Part shown: piece by piece, positions 1-6,157 of the stretch
How the letters are laid out: every line of letters begins with the position of its first letter
Position numbering within the stretch: position 1 is the first letter of the stretch
NCBI GenBank assembly: GCA_946622835.1
Contig: CAMOQI010000011.1
Span: 1-10,685, forward strand
Source of the DNA: an uncultured Candidatus Melainabacteria bacterium
GTDB lineage: Bacteria; Cyanobacteriota; Vampirovibrionia; Gastranaerophilales; Gastranaerophilaceae
DNA: 10,685 nucleotides
Reading direction: 5' to 3'
Program-made: the position numbers and the translations under genes
The notes under the pieces: generated by a model
The model's input: the letters and a program-made list of their open reading frames with translations, nothing else
What the model was told of the DNA's origin: nothing
Databases searched by the model: none

Positions 1-297
1 ATAAAAAAATATAAAGATATTATTATTGATACCGATAAAATGATTGTAAAAGTGCAGGATAAAAAAGTTGAGCTGACAAATTTTGAATATAAAATTTTAG
101 ATACTTTCATCTCAAATATCGGAATAGTTTTCAGCCGTTCAGCCCTGCTTTCAATACTTCGGGGTGATGAGGGCTTCAATATATCAGAGCGTGCCGTTGA
201 TGTTCAAATTGTAAATCTGAGAAGAAAGCTTGGAGAAAGAGGACAAGATATAGAAACAATAAGAGGTTCCGGATACAAACTAAAGGAAATTGTATGA
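1..297 (+). CDS. OmpR/PhoB-family response regulator, C-terminal winged-helix DNA-binding domain (5' truncated by window)
   Basis: This is the DNA-binding end of a two-component response regulator. The reading frame is open from base 1, and the residues before the first ATG (position 40) already look like the start of an OmpR-type effector domain (KDIIIDTDKMIV), so that ATG is internal and the true start lies upstream. Visible hallmarks are the ELTNFEYKILDTF segment after the N-terminal beta strands, the recognition-helix region ERAVDVQIVNLRRKLGE, and the C-terminal wing IETIRGSGYKL. The phosphoacceptor receiver domain is outside the window and cannot be assessed. The TGA stop overlaps the ATG of the histidine kinase (ATGA), so the two are cotranscribed and translationally coupled and should form a cognate pair. 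Target genes are unknown; the efflux operon converging from the right is a candidate by proximity only. Confidence 0.93.
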   Translation: MKKYKDIIIDTDKMIVKVQDKKVELTNFEYKILDTFISNIGIVFSRSALLSILRGDEGFNISERAVDVQIVNLRRKLGERGQDIETIRGSGYKLKEIV

Positions 298-1682
298 AAA
301 AAAGAGATTTATTTTGGGTAAATAAAATTATATGGCTGTTTGGTATTTTAGCAGTCTTTATTTTAATTTTTATATACAATTTTATCCAAATAAATCATTT
401 ATACTTAGACGGTGAAAAAAATGAAATAAATTTTTATAAAAAACAAATAAAACTGGCAGCAATGCCGTATTTGTCAAAAAATGATAATTTAGGTTTAATG
501 GAATATTGTGAAAATTTTAAAAATGAAAATAATGTTTCTTTCCAGATTTTTGATGAAAATAAAACCCTAATTGCAGGGACGGCTTTTGATAATAAAAAAC
601 TTGATTCTGATACTCATATACTTGATAGGCACTTAAACAAATGGGAAATATACAAAAGCATAATCAAGCATCAAAAATTATCTGATATTAGTGAATTTAT
701 TATAAAAAATAAAAAATACTATCTGGAGATTGTTTTGCTTGAAGATGATTTTGTTTCATCACTAGTAAATTTTCAAATAAATATAATTATATTCTTTGTT
801 CTTTGCTTGCTTCTTTTGAGCGTATATTTTGTTTATGTGTTCTCAACCATAAGAAATTCATTTAATAACCTTGAAGATAGCGTCATAAAAATTTCGAACG
901 GGGAATTGGATACAGAAGTAAAAGTTTCAAAAGAAGGACTATTGCAAGAAATATCCATTGCAATAAAACAAATGACACTAAAATTAAAAAACCAAATTAT
1001 AAGACTAAAAAAACTTGAAGAATTTCGTTCTATTTTTATTCAGGATATGACACACGAAATAAAAACCCCAATTGCAACAATCAATTCTGCGATTGAACTT
1101 TTGGAAACAAAGAATTCAATTATAGGCAGCGACAGAGAATGCTTTGATATAATACTTTCTCAAACCGATAATATAAATAAACTTGTAAATGATATTTTAA
1201 CACTTTCTGAAATTGAACTTGAACAAACTAACGAAAACAAAAATTTTACAACATTTAATCTTAACAAAATGGTTGAAAAAACTATTTCTTATGTGAATTT
1301 GCAAAATATAAATATTTCTTTTTTGCCTAAATGTGATTTAGAAATTTTTGCAAATGAAGATTTGCTTATTACAGCAATCATAAATCTTCTTAATAATGCT
1401 ATTAAGTATTCAGGCTCGCAAAAAGTTGATGTGGTTACAGAAAATGAAAATGAACAAATTATTATTTCTGTTATTGATTATGGTATAGGAATTCAAAAAA
1501 ATCATTTAGAAAAGCTTTTTACAAGATTTTACAGAGTTGATAAGGCAAGAAGCCGTCAAACAGGCGGAACAGGTTTGGGTCTTGCGATTGTAAAACATAT
1601 TGCTCAGCTTCACAAAGGAAGTGTATGCGTAGAAAGTGAAATCGGCAAAGGCTCAATTTTTAAAATTATTTTACCTCAATAA
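294..1682 (+). CDS. Membrane sensor histidine kinase (HAMP-HisKA-HATPase_c)
   Basis: This 462-residue inner-membrane kinase should phosphorylate the regulator encoded just upstream. Domains in order are: transmembrane helix about 11-33; extracytoplasmic sensor about 34-160, with a PAS/Cache-like strand pattern (FQIFDENKTLIAGTA, 83-97) but no family I can name; transmembrane helix about 163-185; HAMP about 186-238; HisKA with phosphoacceptor His254 in DMTHEIKTP; and the HATPase_c domain with N box (NLLNNAIKYS, 364-373), G1 box (DYGIG, 395-399), F box (LFTRFYR, 408-414) and G2 box (GGTGLGL, 424-430). All catalytic motifs are intact. The ATG lies within the regulator stop (ATGA overlap), and AAAGGA at 282-287 is a good Shine-Dalgarno sequence 6 bases upstream. 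The ligand cannot be read from the sequence. It ends 38 bases before the convergent acyltransferase stop. Confidence 0.96.
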   Translation: MKKRDLFWVNKIIWLFGILAVFILIFIYNFIQINHLYLDGEKNEINFYKKQIKLAAMPYLSKNDNLGLMEYCENFKNENNVSFQIFDENKTLIAGTAFDNKKLDSDTHILDRHLNKWEIYKSIIKHQKLSDISEFIIKNKKYYLEIVLLEDDFVSSLVNFQINIIIFFVLCLLLLSVYFVYVFSTIRNSFNNLEDSVIKISNGELDTEVKVSKEGLLQEISIAIKQMTLKLKNQIIRLKKLEEFRSIFIQDMTHEIKTPIATINSAIELLETKNSIIGSDRECFDIILSQTDNINKLVNDILTLSEIELEQTNENKNFTTFNLNKMVEKTISYVNLQNINISFLPKCDLEIFANEDLLITAIINLLNNAIKYSGSQKVDVVTENENEQIIISVIDYGIGIQKNHLEKLFTRFYRVDKARSRQTGGTGLGLAIVKHIAQLHKGSVCVESEIGKGSIFKIILPQ

Positions 1683-1691
1683 AAATTTTTC

Positions 1692-1717
1692 CCAATTTAA
1701 CTATAAATCAATATTGG
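1692..1717 (-). terminator. Weak intrinsic terminator candidate for the minus-strand transcript
   Basis: Downstream of the acyltransferase stop, minus-strand RNA can fold CCAAT, a one-base bulge, then UUGA pairing with UUAA (one G-U pair), closed by AUUGG, with a 7-base loop. A run of five U follows about six bases later (from plus-strand 1681-1685). The stem is AT-rich and the U run is displaced, so this is a weak candidate. The same sequence on the plus strand has no U run after it, so it does not obviously terminate the kinase transcript. Confidence 0.25.
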
Positions 1718-1720
1718 CAA

Positions 1721-2815
1721 CTAAACCCCTATAAAGATTCTTGTATTAATATCTTTATTAAATTTAAGTAATATATGTTTTATAGCAAATAATGTTAAAG
1801 CCGATAAAGTCGTAACAATTACAAAACGAATTATTACGCAGGAAATTATATAGGGTATACTTCCTGAAATTATGACCCCCGGAATATTAAATATTTGATC
1901 ATAAATAAAGAACCAGTACCAATGAATAAAAAATAAACCAAAGCTGTATTTTGCAATAAAATCAAGGGTTTTGTTTGTTTTATTGTGAGATAAGATAAAT
2001 CCGTCATAGTGTTTTAAATAACCAAGTAAAAGCATTGTTAAAAATGTTTTAGATATTGTATAGTTACACCAATTAAATTTATATGTTAAATAAATATTTA
2101 ACCCGCTTGTAACAAGCATTCCTGACCATAATAAAAACCTTTTATCATAAAATTTATCTATAATATTTTTATTAGCGGAACAAAACATTCCAAATATATA
2201 CAGAGATAAAAAGTGTATAAAGCCCATTAGTATATAATTTACATAAGCAAAGTATCTGTCGGTATAACTTAAATTTATCAAATCAGAATATTCAGGACTG
2301 ATTCGCGGCATAAATATTGTTATTAAAAATAATAGAGGAAGTGTTTTATATAAAATTCCTTTTTTTTCTAATTTTAATAATATCCACGAACATATAAAGA
2401 AAATTATTATCATAGGAATAAACCATGCCGGAATATTATGCACTCTGCCTACAGTCAAGTGCATTGGAATTTGTAATAATAACGGAATATCGTAAAAAGT
2501 ATTTTTATAGGCAACAGGCATTGTAAAACAGAGAATCAAACCCGGAATTGATGTTATTAAATAAGGCATAATAACATTTGTCCACTTTTTCTTCATATAG
2601 TTTTTGTATTCAAATTTATATGACAAATGCTGAAATAAAAAACCTGAAATAAATATAAAAAGTGCGGTTCCGCCACAGACTATTTCCGTATTTGTTATGT
2701 GCAAAATTGTCCCTTCTGCTCCAAATTGCATAGTGTGACCCATAATTATCAGCAAAATCGCTAATCCTCTAAAAATATTTATATAATTTAAAAATTGTTT
2801 CTTTTTCTGTTCCAT
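1721..2815 (-). CDS. Acyltransferase-3 family membrane protein (OafA/WecH-like O-acyltransferase)
   Basis: This 364-residue polytopic inner-membrane protein has the usual length and pattern of the acyltransferase-3 family, which typically moves acetyl, succinyl or similar groups onto sugars of envelope or secreted glycans. Visible signatures are the N-terminal RGLAILLIIMGH motif (residues 16-27, with family-typical Arg16 and His27), GTALFIFISGFLF (49-61), the basic loop YMKKKWTNVIMPY (73-85), PAWFIPM (129-135), and a late FGLFFIHWYWFF segment (292-303) matching the family's C-terminal serine/tyrosine-His helix. Around ten hydrophobic segments can be picked out. The start is the first ATG; AGAGG lies 14 bases upstream, a long spacing. 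It follows the GH13 stop by 79 bases on the same strand and may be cotranscribed. Acyl donor and acceptor cannot be told from sequence; a glucan or glycolipid acceptor is a guess from the neighbour. Confidence 0.88.
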   Translation of the reverse strand: MEQKKKQFLNYINIFRGLAILLIIMGHTMQFGAEGTILHITNTEIVCGGTALFIFISGFLFQHLSYKFEYKNYMKKKWTNVIMPYLITSIPGLILCFTMPVAYKNTFYDIPLLLQIPMHLTVGRVHNIPAWFIPMIIIFFICSWILLKLEKKGILYKTLPLLFLITIFMPRISPEYSDLINLSYTDRYFAYVNYILMGFIHFLSLYIFGMFCSANKNIIDKFYDKRFLLWSGMLVTSGLNIYLTYKFNWCNYTISKTFLTMLLLGYLKHYDGFILSHNKTNKTLDFIAKYSFGLFFIHWYWFFIYDQIFNIPGVIISGSIPYIISCVIIRFVIVTTLSALTLFAIKHILLKFNKDINTRIFIGV

Positions 2816-2894
2816 AACTTGTTACATTACCTCTTTTCCCATATACGAGTTTGTAATTCAATCCGAGTGAATTCATTTATTCATTTACCCCCAC

Positions 2895-4679
2895 CTACGG
2901 CAATTTTAACCAAACAAAAGAGTGTGAATACATCAGCAATCTTGTTTTATTGTTTTTTAATGATAACTTTAAATTAAACTCCTGCCCGTTGAGAATGTTG
3001 GTTAAAGTTACCGTTTGTTGATTTTTCAATCCTTTTAGAATTATGTCTTTAGGCAAATCAACTTCAGCTACACATTTTCTGTCTGACAGATTATTGACTA
3101 TCAAATATTTCTCACCCTTATAACTTCTGATATAAGCAAGAATATGTTTATCTGTGTTCAAAATAGTTAAATTTCCCCTTGAAAGTGCGGGAATATTTTT
3201 GCGAAGCTTTATCATATTTTGTACATCATGGTAAATTTTCCCGCTATAGCTTTTATTTTCTTTACTTGCATTATAAAATGCATCTTTTGTGAGCAGCCCT
3301 CTGTTTATATCTCTACTATCAAAAAAGGATAATAATTTTACTTTACTTAATTTTTTTCGGATTGCTGCATTTTTTTGAGCATTATTATAATTATTTTTTG
3401 CTCCGATTTCATCTCCGTAATATATAATTGGAATTCCGGGAAGTGATAGTAAAACAGAAAACGCCATATTTATATGTTGATAATCTTCATTTAAAAAGTT
3501 TGCCATTCTGCCGGATACGCCGTAGCCTTTCCTAAACGGCGCTCCTTTAGGTGCAAGCGAATCATAAATAAGATTTCGTAATTCAGGTGTTACCATCTCA
3601 AGGGTAAGTTCATCATGAACTCTTAAAAATGTTGCCCAGCTTGCCGAATCCGGAATCTTTGGTAAGTCGTCAACAGAACTTTTAAAATATGAATTATCTT
3701 CTGTTATAAATGTTGCCCAAAGAGCAGGCATTTCAGGAAAATTATACGCAATTTGAACTTCATCCGTTCTTTTCAAATCTTTCTCACGATTATTAACTAA
3801 AACTGTATTTTTGCGTTCCGTTCCAAAATACGGAATAACATCTTTTGGTAATTGACAAGCTTCTGCCTGCATAACGGTTCTTGGTGCAATGGCTTGAAGA
3901 TAAACGCTTAAAAGTTTTATAACCTCATGAGTTTTTGCCAAATTTTCTGCATTAGTTCCTTTTTCTTTAATTAAATATGGAATTGCATCAAGTCTGAAAA
4001 TGTCAATACCTAAATTTGCCCAATAATTTATTGTTTCAAGGTTGTAATACAGAACTTCCGGATTTTGCCAATTTATATCTAATTGAAACGGATAAAATGT
4101 GTGATAAAAATAGTAATCTTTCCCGTTCACTTTGACTTTTCTGTAATGATTTTCAGCTATTTCAGGGAAAATTAGTCTTCGTTTTGATATAATTCCGTCA
4201 TCTTCTTTGTATTCAACGATATGACCTGATTTTTCATCGACATATTTTTGGTATTCAGGCATAGTTTCTGTTGCAATAAAATAGTTGATTTTACTTTCGT
4301 CTCCGCTTAAAATATCCTGAAACCACTCATGCTGTTCTGAAAAATGGTTCAATACCAAATCCGCTTTAATTTTAAGGCCTTGTTCTTTTGCTTTTTTAAT
4401 AAATGATTCAAATTGTTCTTTTCCGCCTAAATCTTTTCTTATATCAGTAGGATTTTTAACATCAAACCCGGAATCTTCCATTGGTGAATCCGCAAAAGGA
4501 AGCATATAAAGAGTAGTTACCCCTAAATCTTTTAGATAACCAAGCATATTTTCAGTATCTTTAAATTGATTTGGTTTACCGTCTGTTATGGTTCCGAATT
4601 GATCTACATAAAACATATAAATGATTTCATCTTTATACCAATCGGAATTGCGTTTAAAATCATCTCGTTTTAAATCCAA
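2895..4679 (-). CDS. GH13 alpha-amylase-superfamily enzyme, trehalose synthase/amylosucrase-like; catalytic part of a gene split by an in-frame stop
   Basis: A complete (beta/alpha)8 catalytic domain plus C-terminal beta domain, 594 residues from the TTG at 4679. Conserved GH13 regions are present: ADLVLNH (106-112), DIFRLDA with nucleophile Asp231, VMQAEA with acid/base Glu273, RVHDELTLE with transition-state stabiliser Asp356, and GIPIIYYGDEIG (415-426). The passages GTNAENLAKTHEVIK and DELTLEMVT resemble trehalose synthase (GH13_16), while HTFYPFQLDINWQNPE resembles amylosucrase (GH13_4). A transglycosylase or isomerase on alpha-glucosides is therefore likely, with the exact reaction open. 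Val354 replaces the Asn usual before His-Asp. The C-terminus ends naturally (SHSFVWLKLP). The TTG start is doubtful: no Shine-Dalgarno precedes it, and the frame stays open upstream for 30 more codons to a TAA at 4770-4772, beyond which the same frame carries a signal peptide. The function is confident, the start and intactness are not. Confidence 0.85.
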   Translation of the reverse strand: MDLKRDDFKRNSDWYKDEIIYMFYVDQFGTITDGKPNQFKDTENMLGYLKDLGVTTLYMLPFADSPMEDSGFDVKNPTDIRKDLGGKEQFESFIKKAKEQGLKIKADLVLNHFSEQHEWFQDILSGDESKINYFIATETMPEYQKYVDEKSGHIVEYKEDDGIISKRRLIFPEIAENHYRKVKVNGKDYYFYHTFYPFQLDINWQNPEVLYYNLETINYWANLGIDIFRLDAIPYLIKEKGTNAENLAKTHEVIKLLSVYLQAIAPRTVMQAEACQLPKDVIPYFGTERKNTVLVNNREKDLKRTDEVQIAYNFPEMPALWATFITEDNSYFKSSVDDLPKIPDSASWATFLRVHDELTLEMVTPELRNLIYDSLAPKGAPFRKGYGVSGRMANFLNEDYQHINMAFSVLLSLPGIPIIYYGDEIGAKNNYNNAQKNAAIRKKLSKVKLLSFFDSRDINRGLLTKDAFYNASKENKSYSGKIYHDVQNMIKLRKNIPALSRGNLTILNTDKHILAYIRSYKGEKYLIVNNLSDRKCVAEVDLPKDIILKGLKNQQTVTLTNILNGQEFNLKLSLKNNKTRLLMYSHSFVWLKLP

Positions 4680-4769
4680 AGAACGGTTATTAATTGCATT
4701 TTGCGCAATTTCGGATATTTTGTCATATATGTTTTGTAAATTTTCTTCACCATAAATATTTGTGATATG

Positions 4770-4928
4770 TTATTTTATTTCACGTTCTGTTTTAGGTGTG
4801 AATATATTTGGCTTAATATCGACAACTGCAATATTAGAAGGTTCTTCTTGCGGCACCTCCTCGCAATAAGCACATAAGCCTGTATTTACAATCAATGAAA
4901 ATATTAAAAATGTTATTATTTTTTTCAT
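4770..4928 (-). pseudogene. Signal-peptide-bearing N-terminal fragment of the GH13 gene, ended by in-frame TAA
   Basis: A 52-codon reading frame opens with ATG at 4928 and encodes a Sec-type signal peptide: basic start MKK, hydrophobic core IITFLIFSLIVNTGL, then Cys-Ala-Tyr-Cys. Type I cleavage near Ala20 is plausible, and neither Cys has a good lipobox. An acidic, proline-containing linker (EEVPQEEPSN) follows, and the frame stops at TAA 4770-4772. It is exactly in phase with the GH13 catalytic frame (249 bases from ATG to the TTG at 4679). The 30 codons between stop and TTG read as a polar, helix-like stretch (EENLQNIYDKISEIAQNAIN) running straight into the enzyme. I therefore read it as the 5' part of one exported enzyme broken by a point nonsense change or base-call error. 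The start is 26 bases after the adaptor stop, with GAGTG 4 bases upstream as a weak ribosome site. A standalone small secreted peptide is less likely. Confidence 0.7.
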
Positions 4929-4954
4929 ACTACACTCAATCTTTTTCTCAAAAA

Positions 4955-6157
4955 TTAACCTTGAGTTAAGGTTTTATTTTTTCTCCATTTAACAGTTTGT
5001 CCGTCTTGCAGGTCATCTGTTATGTTTATTATAAGATTTTCATCCCCTTTGAGTCCTTCCAAAATTTCAACCTTGTCCCCAAAGTCACGACCTGTAAGTA
5101 CTTTTTGAAAATGTATTTTTCCGGATTCATTTACGGTTATAACATATCTTCCGGTATTTAATGTTGTCAGGCATGTAGGCTTAACCGTTATTATTTTTTC
5201 TTCTCCTTTTATATGTATATCGGATTTGACATATAATCCCGGATATAGTGCGGATTTATCGTCGTTATTTATAATTGCTACAACCTCCATTGTTCGGGAA
5301 ATAGGATCTAAGTTCTGCGAATTTTGCGTGATAACACCTTTGAATTTATTTTTAGGGTCATTTGGAGTGTATAAATCAACAGTCATTCCAAGTTTTACAT
5401 AAGGAATGTAGTTCTGAGGAATATTTAAACTTACCCTGAACCTGTCAATTTGTTGGATTTCAAACAGGCTTGTGCTGGTACTGCTTCCTCCCGCTACAAC
5501 ATTTGCTCCGGCATCAACATTATATTTGTTTATTACCCCGTTGAATGGCGCTCGAACATTTTTATATTCCATAAGGGCCTGAACTCTGTTTTTCATGGCA
5601 TCAGCTTTTTTTACTTCGGCCTTGGCTGCATGATAATTCATCTCAGCAGTTTTAAATTCATTATATTTTGCATCAAGTTCTTGTTTTGAAATTGCGCCCC
5701 CTTGCGAGGATTGTTTATATCTGTCATAACTTTGTTTGCTAAAATTATATTGATACTCTGCTTCAAGCAGTCTTTTTTGAGCGGTAATTAAAGCAGCATT
5801 TGCGCTTTGTCCTTCTTCATCCAAATCAGGAGAATCAATAGTAGCCAAAAGTTGCCCTTGTACAACCTTATCTCCCAATTCAACATAACGTTTTTTAATT
5901 ATACCGTTTATTCTTGAAAATATTTCCGTGCGCAAATACGGTTTTAATTCCCCGCTAAGTTCAAGAAAATCATCACCATCTTCTATTGTTGGGTTTTCAT
6001 AAAGTGCAACGTATTCGTAACTTTTAGCATTTTTCCATGTGATAATATCTCGTGTAACTTTTGGTATAAAACCGATTAAAAACATGAAAGCAAATATTGC
6101 AATAACACTTGATTTAACTTTATGTTTCTTTATTTTTTCTAATATATTATTCATCAT
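4955..6157 (-). CDS. RND efflux periplasmic adaptor subunit (membrane fusion protein, HlyD/AcrA-like)
   Basis: This 400-residue adaptor should bridge the RND transporter and the outer-membrane channel. An N-terminal uncleaved-looking membrane anchor spans about 16-32, with no lipobox Cys, so it is a transmembrane rather than lipidated adaptor. Next come the first lipoyl half (LSGELKPYLRTEIFSRINGI, 67-86, to about 108), an alpha-helical hairpin about 112-198, the second lipoyl half (VRAPFNGVINKYNVDAGANV, 201-220), a beta-barrel about 237-315 (including TMEVVAIINNDD) and a membrane-proximal domain to about 394. The ATG overlaps the transporter stop (ATGA), and a second in-frame ATG follows at once. 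GAGG at 6168-6171 sits 10 bases before the first, which favours it. It is the last pump gene; adaptors more often precede the transporter. The substrate is not predictable. Confidence 0.95.
   Translation of the reverse strand: MMNNILEKIKKHKVKSSVIAIFAFMFLIGFIPKVTRDIITWKNAKSYEYVALYENPTIEDGDDFLELSGELKPYLRTEIFSRINGIIKKRYVELGDKVVQGQLLATIDSPDLDEEGQSANAALITAQKRLLEAEYQYNFSKQSYDRYKQSSQGGAISKQELDAKYNEFKTAEMNYHAAKAEVKKADAMKNRVQALMEYKNVRAPFNGVINKYNVDAGANVVAGGSSTSTSLFEIQQIDRFRVSLNIPQNYIPYVKLGMTVDLYTPNDPKNKFKGVITQNSQNLDPISRTMEVVAIINNDDKSALYPGLYVKSDIHIKGEEKIITVKPTCLTTLNTGRYVITVNESGKIHFQKVLTGRDFGDKVEILEGLKGDENLIINITDDLQDGQTVKWRKNKTLTQG
4957..4973 (-). terminator. Weak hairpin with U run overlapping the adaptor stop codon
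   Basis: On the minus strand AACCTT and AAGGTT form a perfect 6-bp inverted repeat with a 5-base loop. It spans the last adaptor codons and the first base of its stop, and is followed after two bases by five T (plus-strand 4950-4954). It has only two G-C pairs, so it is at best a partial terminator between the pump operon and the GH13 gene. On the plus strand it is also followed by a T-rich run (TTTTATTTTTT begins at the end of the right arm), but no plus-strand gene leads into it. Confidence 0.3.

Noticed and set aside
2855..2873. Inverted repeat AATTCA / TGAATT with a 7-base loop between the GH13 and acyltransferase genes
   Set aside because: The stem is 6 bp with one G-C pair and no T run follows in either direction. 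It could be chance in AT-rich DNA; it is not good enough for a terminator or operator call.
2816..2894. Promoter for the acyltransferase in the 79-base gap
   Set aside because: No -35/-10 pair with 16-18 base spacing could be picked out with confidence; TTGAAT and TATATG are only 10 bases apart.
2795..2977. Plus-strand 60-codon open frame across the acyltransferase/GH13 junction
   Set aside because: It overlaps both real genes on the opposite strand, is low in complexity, shows no family resemblance, and is not conserved-looking.
4770..4772. Reassignment of TAA to an amino acid
   Set aside because: The kinase, adaptor and channel genes all end sensibly at TAA, so the code is standard here.
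4860..4928. Lipoprotein signal in the GH13 N-terminal fragment
   Set aside because: The two Cys near residues 19-22 are preceded by Leu or Tyr rather than the small residue a lipobox needs at -1; a type I signal is the better reading.
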